Shown: in pieces, positions 1 through 8,948 of the stretch
Numbering within the stretch: position 1 is the first letter of the stretch
Layout: every line of letters begins with the position of its first letter
Assembly: GCF_029894425.1 (NCBI RefSeq)
Contig: NZ_JARXYJ010000001.1
Location: forward strand, 3,286,001 to 3,350,000
Direction: 5' to 3'
Origin: Streptomyces sp. SAI-127
Lineage (GTDB): Bacteria > Actinomycetota > Actinomycetes > Streptomycetales > Streptomycetaceae
Length of the DNA: 64,000 nt
The notes under the pieces: model-generated
What the model was told of the DNA's origin: nothing
Seen by the model: the letters and a program-made list of their open reading frames with translations, nothing else
Database searches by the model: none
Translations under genes and position numbers: made by a program

Positions 1-276
1 GTCGTCCCGCCCGGTACCGGCTACTACCCCTCGGGGCACACCGCCACGGCCGCCATCGCCTACGGCGCCGCCACCCTGCTCGTCCTCCCCTGGCTCCGCA
101 CCGTCCGCGCCCGCCGCGCTCTCGTCATCCTCTACGGCCTTGTCGTTCTCGGCGTCTCCTTCGGCCTGGTCCGCCGCGGCTGGCACTGGCCCCTGGACGT
201 GGTGGGCAGTTGGTGCCTCTGCACGGTCCTGCTGCTCGGGTTCTGGCTTTTCCTGGCACGGCTCGGCCGTCGCTGA
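1..276 (+). CDS. PAP2-superfamily phosphatase, C-terminal part (cut by window edge)
   Basis: The reading frame is open from the first base and ends at TGA, giving 91 residues of a C-terminus. It carries the PSGH motif of type 2 phosphatidic acid phosphatases near residue 11. The downstream histidine and aspartate of the third PAP2 motif appear in RRGWHWPLDVVGS. Two hydrophobic stretches flank these motifs, as expected for a membrane protein that removes phosphate from lipid or isoprenoid phosphates on the outer membrane face. The N-terminal half, including the first KxxxxxxRP motif, lies outside the window, so the substrate cannot be judged. Confidence 0.85.
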   Translation, partial: VVPPGTGYYPSGHTATAAIAYGAATLLVLPWLRTVRARRALVILYGLVVLGVSFGLVRRGWHWPLDVVGSWCLCTVLLLGFWLFLARLGRR

Positions 277-404
277 ACTCCTGGGCACACTGGGCGTTGC
301 CGCTGCCGGCGGGGGACGCCCGCAGCGCCGAACTCCCACTGTGCACAGGACTCCCTCCACGCCGGCCGCACGGGCGGCCGACGACGGCGCGGTGGTGCGT
401 CGGT

Positions 405-860
405 TCAGCCGTCGCCCTCCGTCGCCAGGCCCGCCGCCGCCTCGTGCATCGCCAGTTCGAGCAGCGCCGGATCGACGAGAATGCCCGAGCCGTCCGGCGG
501 GACCAGCCAGCGCACCCCTCCCCCGGCCACCCGCCCCGGGTACGGCACGACGATCCAGGTGCCGGCACCGGCCGTACGGATACCGGTGCCGAGCCAGCGG
601 GCCGCGGTGCCCGGCGGCACGAAGAAGCCCATCCGGGCGTCGCCGAAGTCGACGAGCACCGGGCCGAGCCGGTCGAGGATACGGGTGAGGACGTCGAGCG
701 TCGGGTAGCCGAGTTCGCCCGGCAGAATCAGTACGTCCCAGGCCTTGCCGGCCGGAAGCAGCGCGACCCCGAGGGGGTTGCGCTCCCACTCCCAGCGGCA
801 GGCCTCGGGATCCGGTGCGACGGATGCCAGCCACTCGACCGCCGTCTTCGCCCCAGTCAT
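405..860 (-). CDS. Small primase/polymerase-domain-like protein (hypothetical)
   Basis: A 151-residue protein of unproven function. The ATG is preceded by a strong ribosome site (GGGAGGT, 7 nt upstream), so I prefer it to a start 12 codons earlier. The core LLPAGKAWDVLILP, then DRLGPVL, then MGFFVPPG matches in order a segment of the truncated gene at the right end (VMLPVGRAFDVIEV, GLPLGPV, AQFFVAPG). That gene resembles the bifunctional DNA primase/polymerase (Prim-Pol) domain proteins of actinomycetes. This copy lacks the N-terminal third of that domain, so a catalytic role is doubtful. It follows the polyamine operon on the same strand after a gap of about 120 bp. Confidence 0.7.
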   Translation of the reverse strand: MTGAKTAVEWLASVAPDPEACRWEWERNPLGVALLPAGKAWDVLILPGELGYPTLDVLTRILDRLGPVLVDFGDARMGFFVPPGTAARWLGTGIRTAGAGTWIVVPYPGRVAGGGVRWLVPPDGSGILVDPALLELAMHEAAAGLATEGDG

Positions 861-980
861 GACAGGACCTCCCTTTCTCTCATCGACGTTGATCACGCCA
901 CGAGAGAGAGGAAGGTCTCCTGCCGAGCATTACGCGGGTTCTGACCACCCGTTGGAGTGAATCAGATCACATACGACCGT

Positions 981-2384
981 TCAGCTGTCGAATCCCAGAC
1001 CGAGCTTGTCCATGGTCCGCAGCCACAGGTTGCGCCGCCCGCCGTGCGCGTCGGCACGGGCCAGCGACCACTTGGTGAGGGCGATACCCGTCCAGGCGAA
1101 GGGCTCCGGCGGGAAGGGCAGCGGCTTCTTGCGGACCATCTCCAGCGAGGTCCGCTCGGTGGTCTGTCCGGCGAGCAGGTCCAGCATCACGTCCGCCCCG
1201 AACCGGGTCGCACCGACACCGAGACCCGTGTAGCCGGCCGCGTACGCCACCCTGCCCTGGTGCGCGGTGCCGTAGAACGCGGAGAACCGTGAGCAGGTGT
1301 CGATCGCGCCGCCCCACGCGTGCGTGAAGCGGACGCCCTCCAGCTGCGGGAAGCAGGTGAAGAAGTGCCCGGCGAGCTTGGCGTACGTCTCCGGCCGGTC
1401 GTCGTACTCGGCGCGCACCCGGCCGCCGTACTGGTAGACCGCGTCGTAACCACCCCACAGGATGCGGTTGTCGGCGGAGAGCCGGAAGTAGTGGAACTGG
1501 TTGGCGCTGTCGCCCAGGCCCTGCCGGTTCTTCCAGCCGATCGCCTCGATCTGCTCGTCGCTCAGCGGCTCGGTCATCAGCGCGTAGTCGTAGACCGGCA
1601 CGGTGTACGCCCGCACCCGCTTGACCAGGCTCGGGAAGATGTTCGTGCCGAGTGCGACCTTCCGGGCCCGGACCGAACCGTACGGCGTGCGTACGGCCAT
1701 GCCGGCGCCGTACGACGTCAGGTCCAGTGCGGGCGTGTTCTCGTGGATCCGGACACCGAGTCGCAGACACGCCCGCTTCAGGCCCCAGACGAGCTTGGCC
1801 GGATTGAGCATGGCCACGCCACGGCGGTCCCACAGCCCCGCCTCGAAGGTCGGCGAGTCCACCTGCTCCCGCACCGCGTCGGCGTCCAGGAACTCGACAC
1901 CGTCGGCGAGGCCCTTCGCCTGGAGCTCCTCGTACCAGTCGCGGAGTTCCCGGGCCTGGTAGGTCTCGGTCGCCACGTCGATCTCGCCGGTGCGCTCGAA
2001 CTCGCAGTCGAGGTCGTGCCGGGCGACCGCCTTCTCGATCTCGTCGAGGTTGCGGGCGCCCAGCTCCTGGAGCTGGTGGATCTCGTCCGGCCAGCGGGTC
2101 AGCCCGTTGGGCAGACCGTGGGTGAGGGAGGCGGCACAGAAGCCGCCGTTGCGACCGGAGGCGGCCCAGCCCACCTCACGGCCTTCCAGCAGGACCACGT
2201 CCCGCTGCGGGTCACGCTCTTTCGCGTTGAGCGCGGTCCACAGCCCGCTGTAGCCACCGCCGACGACCAGCAGGTCGCAGGTCTCGGCGCCGGTGAGGGC
2301 GGGCTCGGGGTGGGGCCTGCCGGGGTCGTCCAGCCAGTACGGGACCGGCTGGGCTTCGGAAAGTGCCTTTGTCCAACGGCTCAT
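981..2384 (-). CDS. FAD-dependent amine oxidoreductase (DAO family, PuuB-like)
   Basis: A 467-residue flavoprotein of the D-amino-acid oxidase family. The dinucleotide-binding signature VVGGGYSGLWTAL lies at residues 40-52, followed by LLEG for the ribose contact and the GWAASGRNGG motif near residue 75. Soluble relatives oxidise amines such as gamma-glutamylputrescine, sarcosine or glycine. It is the last gene of a leftward operon with an aldehyde dehydrogenase and a complete PotABCD-type transporter, separated from potC by 2 bp. I infer that it oxidises an imported polyamine or its derivative to an aldehyde for the dehydrogenase. No gamma-glutamylpolyamine synthetase is encoded nearby, so the true substrate is open. 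Confidence 0.85.
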   Translation of the reverse strand: MSRWTKALSEAQPVPYWLDDPGRPHPEPALTGAETCDLLVVGGGYSGLWTALNAKERDPQRDVVLLEGREVGWAASGRNGGFCAASLTHGLPNGLTRWPDEIHQLQELGARNLDEIEKAVARHDLDCEFERTGEIDVATETYQARELRDWYEELQAKGLADGVEFLDADAVREQVDSPTFEAGLWDRRGVAMLNPAKLVWGLKRACLRLGVRIHENTPALDLTSYGAGMAVRTPYGSVRARKVALGTNIFPSLVKRVRAYTVPVYDYALMTEPLSDEQIEAIGWKNRQGLGDSANQFHYFRLSADNRILWGGYDAVYQYGGRVRAEYDDRPETYAKLAGHFFTCFPQLEGVRFTHAWGGAIDTCSRFSAFYGTAHQGRVAYAAGYTGLGVGATRFGADVMLDLLAGQTTERTSLEMVRKKPLPFPPEPFAWTGIALTKWSLARADAHGGRRNLWLRTMDKLGLGFDS

Positions 2385-2386
2385 GC

Positions 2387-3187
2387 TTACGCCTTTTGCC
2401 TGTTACGACGATTCCCGATGACCATCGAGACCAGCACGAGCAGCACGGCGACGAGGAACATCGTCGTACCGATGACATTGATCTGAACGGGCGTTCCGCG
2501 CTGTGCCGAACCCCAGACGAACATGGGGAAGGTGACGGTCGAGCCCGCGTTGAAGTTGGTGATGATGAAATCGTCGAAGGAGAGCGCGAAGGCGAGCAGC
2601 GCGCCCGCGGCGATTCCGGGGGCCGCGATGGGGAGCGTGACGCGGAGGAAAGTCTGGACCGGTCCCGCGTAGAGATCCTGCGCCGCCTGCTCCAGCCTCG
2701 GGTCCATCGACATCACGCGCGCCTTGACCGCCGTCACGACGAAGCTGAGGCAGAACATGATGTGGGCGATGAGGATCGTCCAGAAGCCCAGCGGTGCGCC
2801 CATGTTGAGGAACAGGGTGAGCAGCGAGGCCGCCATGACGACCTCGGGCATCGCCATCGGCAGGAAGATCAGCGAGTTCACGGCGCCGCGGGCGCGGAAG
2901 CGGTAGCGGACCAGCGCGAAGGCGATCATCGTGCCGAGGACGGTCGCGCCGATGGTCGCCCAGAACGCGATCTGGAGGCTGATGGAGAGCGAGCCGCACA
3001 TGTCGGCGACCCCGCAGGGGTCCTTCCAGGCGTCCAGGGAGAACTGCTGCCACTGGTAGTTGAAGCGGCCCTTCGGTTTGTTGAAGGAGAACACCGTGAC
3101 GACGACGTTCGGCAGCAGCAGATATCCGAGCGTGATCAGTCCGGCGATGACGACGAGATGGCGCTTGAGCCAGTTGACGAAGGTCAT
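2387..3187 (-). CDS. Polyamine ABC transporter permease (PotC-type)
   Basis: A 266-residue inner-membrane permease with about six hydrophobic helices; the first spans residues 12-35. The cytoplasmic EAA loop that docks to the ATPase reads EQAAQDLYAGPVQTFLRV in the middle of the protein. Family length is about 260, so the gene is intact. The start codon directly abuts the stop of the PotB-type gene and the FAD oxidoreductase follows after 2 bp, so all are probably cotranslated. The sequence motif QINVIGTT near the end is typical of spermidine/putrescine permeases, but substrate choice between putrescine, spermidine or a related amine cannot be read from it. Confidence 0.9.
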   Translation of the reverse strand: MTFVNWLKRHLVVIAGLITLGYLLLPNVVVTVFSFNKPKGRFNYQWQQFSLDAWKDPCGVADMCGSLSISLQIAFWATIGATVLGTMIAFALVRYRFRARGAVNSLIFLPMAMPEVVMAASLLTLFLNMGAPLGFWTILIAHIMFCLSFVVTAVKARVMSMDPRLEQAAQDLYAGPVQTFLRVTLPIAAPGIAAGALLAFALSFDDFIITNFNAGSTVTFPMFVWGSAQRGTPVQINVIGTTMFLVAVLLVLVSMVIGNRRNRQKA

Positions 3188-4117
3188 TTAAACCAGATCC
3201 TCCGTGCCGGACCTACGGATGTAGAGCGTGACCATGAAGAGAATCGCGGCCATCAAGATGAAGGAGAGAGCCGCGGCCGTCGGATAGTCCAGAATCCTCA
3301 GGAACTGCGTCTGGATGACGTTTCCGACCATGCGGGTGTCCGTGGAGCCGAGCAGATCCGCGTTGACGTAGTCACCGGCCGCCGGGATGAAGGTCAGCAG
3401 CGTCCCGGAGACCACGCCCGGCATCGACAGCGGGAAGGTGACCTTGCGGAAGGTGGTGATCGGCTTGGCGTACAGGTCGCCCGCCGCCTCGTGCAGCCGC
3501 CCGTCGATGCGTTCCAGCGAGGTGTACAGCGGCAGGATCATGAACGGAAGGAAGTTGTAGGTCAGACCGCACACCACCGCGAGCGGTGTGGCGAGCACAC
3601 GGTCGCCGGCGGTCCAGCCCAGCCAGTTGGTGACGTCCAGGACGTGCAGCGTGTTGAGCGCGCTCACCACCGGGCCGCTGTCCGCGAGGATCGTCTTCCA
3701 GGCGAGGGTGCGGATCAGGAAGCTGGTGAAGAACGGCGCGATCACCAGGATCATGATCAGGTTCCGCCAGCGCCCGGCGCGGAAGGCGATGAGATACGCG
3801 AGCGGATACCCCAGCACCAGGCAGAGGACCGTCGCGGCACCGGCGTACAGGATCGAGCGCAGGAACTGCGGCCAGTACTCGGACAGGGCGTCCCAGTAGG
3901 TCGCGAAGTGCCAGGTGACCTTGTAGCCCTCCTCCAGGGAGCCCGTCTGCACGGACGTGGAGGCCTGGTAGATCATCGGCAGCGCGAAGAAGACCAGCAG
4001 CCACAGGATGCCGGGCAGCAGCAGCCAGTACGGGGTGAAGCGGCCCCTCTTGCGCGGGGGCTTCTTCTCGGGCGCGGTCGGGGAGAGAGGCGGCGGCGCC
4101 TCGGTGAGCGTCGCCAT
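3188..4117 (-). CDS. Polyamine ABC transporter permease (PotB-type)
   Basis: A 309-residue permease and partner of the adjacent PotC-type protein. A proline- and lysine-rich cytoplasmic N-terminus (residues 1-28) precedes the first membrane helix (about 29-52). Five more helices follow, with the EAA loop HEAAGDLYAKPITTFRKV near residue 210. The ATG overlaps the stop of the ATPase gene as TGATG, suggesting translational coupling. In PotABCD systems PotB and PotC form the heterodimeric channel through which substrate released by PotD passes. Confidence 0.9.
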   Translation of the reverse strand: MATLTEAPPPLSPTAPEKKPPRKRGRFTPYWLLLPGILWLLVFFALPMIYQASTSVQTGSLEEGYKVTWHFATYWDALSEYWPQFLRSILYAGAATVLCLVLGYPLAYLIAFRAGRWRNLIMILVIAPFFTSFLIRTLAWKTILADSGPVVSALNTLHVLDVTNWLGWTAGDRVLATPLAVVCGLTYNFLPFMILPLYTSLERIDGRLHEAAGDLYAKPITTFRKVTFPLSMPGVVSGTLLTFIPAAGDYVNADLLGSTDTRMVGNVIQTQFLRILDYPTAAALSFILMAAILFMVTLYIRRSGTEDLV

Positions 4118-5283
4118 CAGACCGTCGCCTCTTCCTGGATACCGGCGTCGATGTCCTGGTCGGCGTCAAGACCGAAGGTGTGGGCCGGGTTCCAGTGCAG
4201 GACGACCTCGGCGCCGGGGACGAGCCGGTCGTCGCGGTCGATGTTCTGGGCGTAGACCTCGAACTCGGGGCAGACGGGGCTGTCGATGACGTACTGCGTG
4301 GAGACGCCGATGAAGGACGAGTCGGCGATCTTCCCGGTGATCCGGTTGCGGCCCTCCGGAATCTCCCCGGCCTCGTCGGCGTGGGTGAGGGAGATCTTCT
4401 CCGGCCGGACGCCGACCAGCACCTTGCCGCCGGTGGTCGTGGGCCCGGCATAGCGCGCCTCGGGCAGCACCAGCTTCCCGCCGCCCGCCTTCAGCACGAT
4501 CTCGCCGCCGCTCCTGGAGTCGACCTCGGCCTCGATGAGGTTGGAGGTGCCGAGGAAGTTGGCGACGAAGGTGGTGTTCGGGTTCTCGTACAGGTCGGTC
4601 GGCGAGCCGAGCTGCTCCACACGCCCGGCGTTCATCACGGCGACCGTGTCGGCCATGGTCATGGCCTCCTCCTGGTCGTGCGTGACGTGCACGAAGGTGA
4701 TGCCGACCTCGGTCTGGATGCGCTTGAGCTCCAGCTGCATCTGGCGGCGCAGCTTGAGGTCGAGGGCGCCGAGCGGCTCGTCCAGCAGAAGCACCTTGGG
4801 CGTGTTGATCAGCGCCCGCGCCACGGCGACCCGCTGCTGCTGGCCACCGGACAGCTGGTGCGGCTTCTTGCGGGCCTGCTCCCCCAGCTGTACGAGTTCC
4901 AGCATGTCCTCGACCTGCTTCTTCACCGACTTGATGCCGCGTCGGCGCAGACCGAAGGCGACGTTCTCGAAGATGTCGAGGTGCGGGAAGAGGGCGTACG
5001 ACTGGAAGACGGTGTTCACCGGCCGCTTGTAGGGCGGCAGCCGGGTGACCTCCTGGTCGCCGAGGTGCACGGTGCCCGTCGTGGGCTCCTCGAGACCGGC
5101 GATCATGCGCAGGGTGGTCGTCTTGCCGCAGCCGGAGGCGCCGAGCAGAGCGAAGAAGGAGCCCTGGGGGACGGTCAGGTCGAGCGGCTGTACGGCGGTG
5201 AAGCCGTTGTCGTACGTCTTGCTGATGCCGGAGAGACGGACGTCGCCGCTGCTTTCGGTGTTCTTGTTCGTCATGGTGATCAC
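4117..5283 (-). CDS. Polyamine ABC transporter ATP-binding protein (PotA-type)
   Basis: A 388-residue ATPase with Walker A GASGCGKT (about residues 48-55), signature LSGGQQQR, Walker B VLLLDEP and the switch histidine in VTHDQEEA. After about residue 240 comes the TOBE regulatory domain shared by PotA and maltose-type ATPases. Two starts are possible: GTG, which overlaps the upstream stop as GTGA, or ATG three codons later at 5274. I list the longer form, but spacing from the GGGG-rich ribosome site favours the ATG. It energises the two permeases encoded just downstream. Confidence 0.9.
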   Translation of the reverse strand: MITMTNKNTESSGDVRLSGISKTYDNGFTAVQPLDLTVPQGSFFALLGASGCGKTTTLRMIAGLEEPTTGTVHLGDQEVTRLPPYKRPVNTVFQSYALFPHLDIFENVAFGLRRRGIKSVKKQVEDMLELVQLGEQARKKPHQLSGGQQQRVAVARALINTPKVLLLDEPLGALDLKLRRQMQLELKRIQTEVGITFVHVTHDQEEAMTMADTVAVMNAGRVEQLGSPTDLYENPNTTFVANFLGTSNLIEAEVDSRSGGEIVLKAGGGKLVLPEARYAGPTTTGGKVLVGVRPEKISLTHADEAGEIPEGRNRITGKIADSSFIGVSTQYVIDSPVCPEFEVYAQNIDRDDRLVPGAEVVLHWNPAHTFGLDADQDIDAGIQEEATV

Positions 5284-6527
5284 GCCCCAGTCAGCTTCGC
5301 GAACTTCTCTTCAAAGGCCGTCTCTTCCTTCGAGCTCAGGGAGCGGAAGGCGTGGGACTTCGCGGCCATGGCCTTGTCGGGGATGATCAGCGGGTTGTTC
5401 GCCGCATCCGGGTCGAGCTTCTCCAGCTCGGGCTTCACACCGTCGACCGGAGACACGTAGTTGATGTAGGCGGCGAGCTCGGCGGCCGGCTTCGGCTCGT
5501 AGTAGAAGTCGATGAGCCGCTCGGCGTTCGTCTTGTGACGCGCCTTGTTGGGGATCAGCATGTTGTCGGTCGACGTCATGTATCCGCTGTCGGGGATGAT
5601 GAAGTCGATGTCCGGACTGTCCGCCTTCAGCTGTACGACGTCACCGGCCCAGGCGATACAGGCCGCGAAGTCGCCGCTGGTCAGGTCGGAGGTGTAGTCG
5701 TTGCCGGTGAAGCGGCGGATCTGCCCCTTGTCGACGGCCTTCTGGAGCCGTGCGATCGCCGCGTCGTAGTCGTCGGCGGTGAAGTGCGCCGGGTCCTTGC
5801 CCATGTCGAGCAGGGTCATGCCGATGCTGTCGCGCATCTCCGACAGGAAGCCGACGCGCCCCTTGAGCTTGGCGTTGTCGAGCAGGTCGGAGACCGACTT
5901 CACCTCCACGCCGTCCAGGGCCTTCTTGTTGTAGGCGATGACGGTCGAGATGCCCTGCCACACATAGCTGTAGGCCCGACCGGGGTCCCAGTCCGGGTCA
6001 CGGAACTGCGCGGACAGATTGGCGTACGCGTGCGGGAGGTTGGAGGCGTCCAGTTTCTGGACCCACCCGAGCCGGATGAGCCGGGCGGCAAGCCAGTCCG
6101 TGAGGACGATGATGTCGCGCCCGGTGTCCTGACCGGCGGCCAGCTGCGGCTTGATCTTCCCGAAGAACTCGACGTTGTCGTTGATGTCCTCGGTGTACTT
6201 CACCGAGATGCCGGTCCGTTTCCTGAACTGGTCGAGCGTGGGGTGGTGCTTCTCGCTCTCGTCCACGTCGATGTACTCGGTCCAGTTGGAGAAGTTGACG
6301 ACCTTCTCCTTGGCGGAGTGGTCCTCCGCGGAGACACCGCCCTTGGTGTTGCCGGCCGCGGGGATGCCGCAGGCGCTCAGCGCCCCGAGGCCGCCGACCG
6401 TGAGCGCGCCGCCCGCGGAGGCACGCAACAGGGACCGCCGGGTCATGGCGGCCCGGCCGCTTCGGAAGCTGCGCCGCATGGCGGCCACTTGGGCCGGGGA
6501 CAGGCGGTCGGGCTCGTACTGCTCCAT
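5280..6527 (-). CDS. Polyamine ABC transporter substrate-binding lipoprotein (PotD-type)
   Basis: A 415-residue extracellular binding protein. A twin-arginine signal (TRRSLLRAS, residues 29-37) runs into the lipobox LSAC with the modified cysteine at residue 53, so it is probably exported folded by Tat and lipid-anchored. The mature part has PotD-like features: FSNWTEYI, FRKRTGISVKYTE and VEFFGKIKPQL. The start is the ATG with an AAAGGG site; a much longer upstream frame is noise antisense to nothing known. It sits between the aldehyde dehydrogenase and the ATPase in a polyamine uptake operon. A decayed relative occurs at about 16.5-16.95 kb. Confidence 0.92.
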   Translation of the reverse strand: MEQYEPDRLSPAQVAAMRRSFRSGRAAMTRRSLLRASAGGALTVGGLGALSACGIPAAGNTKGGVSAEDHSAKEKVVNFSNWTEYIDVDESEKHHPTLDQFRKRTGISVKYTEDINDNVEFFGKIKPQLAAGQDTGRDIIVLTDWLAARLIRLGWVQKLDASNLPHAYANLSAQFRDPDWDPGRAYSYVWQGISTVIAYNKKALDGVEVKSVSDLLDNAKLKGRVGFLSEMRDSIGMTLLDMGKDPAHFTADDYDAAIARLQKAVDKGQIRRFTGNDYTSDLTSGDFAACIAWAGDVVQLKADSPDIDFIIPDSGYMTSTDNMLIPNKARHKTNAERLIDFYYEPKPAAELAAYINYVSPVDGVKPELEKLDPDAANNPLIIPDKAMAAKSHAFRSLSSKEETAFEEKFAKLTGA

Positions 6528-6583
6528 GCGCTGGTGCCCTTTCGGGAAAGTGGGCGGCCGCGGGTCAGGCGGCCTGAGTTCGG

Positions 6584-8119
6584 CTATCGGTCCCCGAAGA
6601 TCGTGCGGTGCCAGTCCTTCGCCGCCACCGCCGTGTTGTCGAACATGACGTGTTTGATCTGGGTGTACTCCTCGAACGAGTACGAGGACATGTCCTTGCC
6701 GAAGCCGGACGCCTTGTACCCGCCGTGCGGCATCTCGCTGATGATCGGGATGTGGTCGTTGACCCACACACACCCGGCCTTGATCTCACGGGTGGCCCGG
6801 TTCGCCCGGTAGACGTCCCGGCTCCAGGCGGAGGCGGCGAGCCCGTAGGGGGTGTCGTTGGCGAGCCGGATGCCTTCGTCGTCGCTGTCGAACGGCAGGA
6901 CGACAAGAACGGGTCCGAAGATCTCGGACTGGACGATCTCGCTGTCCTGGGCGGCGTCGGCGACGAGTGTGGGCCTGTAGTACGCCCCCTTGGCGAGCTC
7001 CCCCTCGGGCACCTCGCCACCGGTCACCACGCGCGCGTAGGCACGCGCACGGTCGACGAACCCGGCGACCCGGTCCCGCTGGACGTGCGAGATGAGCGGC
7101 CCGAGATCGGTGCCGGCGGCGAACGGGTCCCCGAGCCGGACGGTCTCCATGAGCGCGGCGGTCTTCTCGACGAAGGCGTCGTACAGCGGCCGCTGCACGT
7201 ACGCGCGCGTGGCGGCCGTACAGTCCTGCCCGGTGTTGATGAGCGCGCCCGCGACGGCTCCGTTGACGGCGGCTTCCAGGTCGGCGTCGTCGAAGACGAC
7301 GAAGGGAGCCTTGCCGCCGAGCTCCAGGTGCAGCCGCTTGACGGTGGCGGTGGCGATCTCGGCCACGCGCCTGCCCACGGCCGTCGACCCGGTGAACGAG
7401 GTCATGGCCACGTCGGGATGGCCGACCAGACGCTCCCCGGCCTCTTTCCCGGTCCCCGTGACGATGTTGATGACACCGTCGGGAATGCCCGCCCGGGTGG
7501 CGGCCTGGGCGAAGAGCAGCGAGGTGAGCGGGGTGATCTCGGCGGGCTTGAGCACGATCGTGTTGCCCGCGGCGATCGCCGGAAGGATCTTCCAGGCGGC
7601 CATCTGAAGGGGATAGTTCCAGGGCGCGATGGACCCCACGACACCGATGGGCTCGCGCCTGACGTACGACGTGTGGTCACCGGAGTACTCCCCGGCGGAC
7701 TGTCCCTGCAGATGCCGGGCGGCACCGGCGAAGAAGGCGGTGTTGTCGATCGTGCCCGGGACGTCGAACTCCCGGGTCAGCTTCAGCGGCTTCCCGCACT
7801 GGAGCGACTCCGCCCGGGCGAAGTCCTCGGCGCACTCGGCGAGCACGGCGGCGAACCGGTGCAGGGCGTCGGACCGCTCACCGGGGGTGAGGGCCGCCCA
7901 GCCAGGGAAGGCAGCGCGAGCCGCGGCGACGGCGGCGTCCACATCCTCGACGCCTGCAAGCTCGTAGGTGAAGACCTCTTCCCCACTCGCGGGATCCACG
8001 ACCGCGTGCGTACGACCGGAGGTCCCCGTGGTGAGGCGCCCCCCGATGAACTGCGCGCCTTCGGCGAACCGCTCCTGGGCCGCGAACCGGTCCGGGGTGG
8101 CACTGCCCGGCTTGTGCAT
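6584..8119 (-). CDS. NAD(P)-dependent aldehyde dehydrogenase (gamma-aminobutyraldehyde/betaine aldehyde type)
   Basis: A 511-residue aldehyde dehydrogenase. The catalytic glutamate lies in HLELGGK (E266) and the nucleophile in NTGQDCTAA (C300). The cofactor-fold motif SFTGS is at about 241-245 and the oxyanion asparagine is in PWNYP. The start follows a strong GGAGGAG site 6 nt upstream, which rejects a longer frame. As first gene of the polyamine import and oxidation operon it probably oxidises 4-aminobutyraldehyde or a similar aminoaldehyde to the acid, feeding GABA into central metabolism. It resembles a second aldehyde dehydrogenase 9 kb away, so the two may differ in substrate or regulation. 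Confidence 0.92.
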   Translation of the reverse strand: MHKPGSATPDRFAAQERFAEGAQFIGGRLTTGTSGRTHAVVDPASGEEVFTYELAGVEDVDAAVAAARAAFPGWAALTPGERSDALHRFAAVLAECAEDFARAESLQCGKPLKLTREFDVPGTIDNTAFFAGAARHLQGQSAGEYSGDHTSYVRREPIGVVGSIAPWNYPLQMAAWKILPAIAAGNTIVLKPAEITPLTSLLFAQAATRAGIPDGVINIVTGTGKEAGERLVGHPDVAMTSFTGSTAVGRRVAEIATATVKRLHLELGGKAPFVVFDDADLEAAVNGAVAGALINTGQDCTAATRAYVQRPLYDAFVEKTAALMETVRLGDPFAAGTDLGPLISHVQRDRVAGFVDRARAYARVVTGGEVPEGELAKGAYYRPTLVADAAQDSEIVQSEIFGPVLVVLPFDSDDEGIRLANDTPYGLAASAWSRDVYRANRATREIKAGCVWVNDHIPIISEMPHGGYKASGFGKDMSSYSFEEYTQIKHVMFDNTAVAAKDWHRTIFGDR

Positions 8120-8222
8120 GTCGCTCTCCTCCGCCGTCACCCCACGACTTCCGCGGGTGGGTGGCGTAGCTCCAGCTCGATTTGAGTGCCGATCCTGACA
8201 GAGCAATGCCACTCCTACAAGG

Positions 8223-8258
8223 GATTCCGTTGTTGCCTTTCGGTTACGCGACGGAATC
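8223..8258. promoter_or_regulatory. Possible operator: 8-bp inverted repeat between divergent genes
   Basis: GATTCCGT at 8223-8230 and ACGGAATC at 8251-8258 are perfect inverted copies separated by 20 bp. They lie in the only control region between the leftward polyamine operon and the rightward NADAR gene. The half-site spacing, about three helical turns centre to centre, suits a regulator bound on one face of the DNA. No regulator gene is adjacent, so this is inference only. Confidence 0.3.
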
Positions 8259-8300
8259 TGTCGACCAGGTGTCGAGTGGTCCTCGAAAAGAAAGGACGGA

Positions 8301-8900
8301 GTGTCAGTGGCAGCTGCCAGACTCGGGTGTATGGGGAAGATCACGGGGACGATCGATTCGCAGGATGCCCTGGTCAAGCTGGTCCGGGCCGGAGCGAAGA
8401 TCAAGTACCTGCACTTCTGGGGACACCGCCCGCGTCCGGACGGCCGGGCCGGCGCGAGCTGTCTGAGCCAGTGGTGGCCGTCACCGTTCGTGGTGGACGG
8501 AGTGACCTATGCGACCGCCGAGCACTGGATGATGGCGGGCAAGGCGCGCCTTTTCGAAGATCAGGAGGCCGAGCGCCGCATCCTGGCGGCCGGATCCCCG
8601 GCTCAGGCCAAGAACGTGGGCCGGCTGGTCCGTCGTTTCGACGAGCAGACCTGGCTGCGCGAGCGCTTCGGGATCGTCGTCGAGGGCAGCGTCCACAAGT
8701 TCGCGGCGCACGCGGACCTTCGGGAGTTCCTCCTGAACACCGGCGACCGGGTTCTGGTGGAGGCCAGCCCGATGGACCGGGTCTGGGGCATCGGCCTCGC
8801 GGCGGACGACGAGGCGGCGGGCGACCCGGAGCGCTGGCGAGGCCCGAACCTCCTGGGCTTCGCGCTGATGGAGGCGCGACACCGCCTCAGAAACGCCTGA
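8301..8900 (+). CDS. NADAR-family protein (YbiA-like)
   Basis: A 199-residue single-domain protein of the NADAR/YbiA superfamily. Supporting segments are PSPFVVDGVTYATAEHWMM (fold core with the conserved histidine region), QAKNVGR and VWGIGLAADD. Family members are N-glycosidases acting on riboflavin-pathway intermediates, or ADP-ribosylglycosidases that remove ADP-ribose from guanine bases. Which applies here is unknown. The GTG start is preceded by AAGGA four bases upstream; an ATG ten codons in has no ribosome site. It stands alone, divergent from the polyamine operon and convergent with a DUF4190 gene. Confidence 0.88.
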   Translation: MSVAAARLGCMGKITGTIDSQDALVKLVRAGAKIKYLHFWGHRPRPDGRAGASCLSQWWPSPFVVDGVTYATAEHWMMAGKARLFEDQEAERRILAAGSPAQAKNVGRLVRRFDEQTWLRERFGIVVEGSVHKFAAHADLREFLLNTGDRVLVEASPMDRVWGIGLAADDEAAGDPERWRGPNLLGFALMEARHRLRNA

Positions 8901-8901
8901 A

Positions 8902-8927
8902 GGGGACCACCGAATCCGGTGATCCCC
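8902..8927 (-). terminator. Rho-independent-like terminator between convergent genes
   Basis: An 11-bp stem (GGGGATCACCG on the minus strand, pairing with CGGTGGTCCCC through one G-U wobble) with a tiny loop. It sits 21 bp past the stop of the DUF4190 gene and just after the stop of the NADAR gene. It pairs better in minus-strand RNA but may serve both directions. No U-tract is present, as is usual in actinomycetes. Confidence 0.65.
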
Positions 8928-8948
8928 TCCCTGTCCCTTTTCGGGTCG

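Noticed and set aside
2363..4255. Very long plus-strand frame opposite the transporter permeases
   Set aside because: Composition is dominated by Arg, Glu, Gly and His with no domain, and it is exactly antisense to clear membrane-protein genes.
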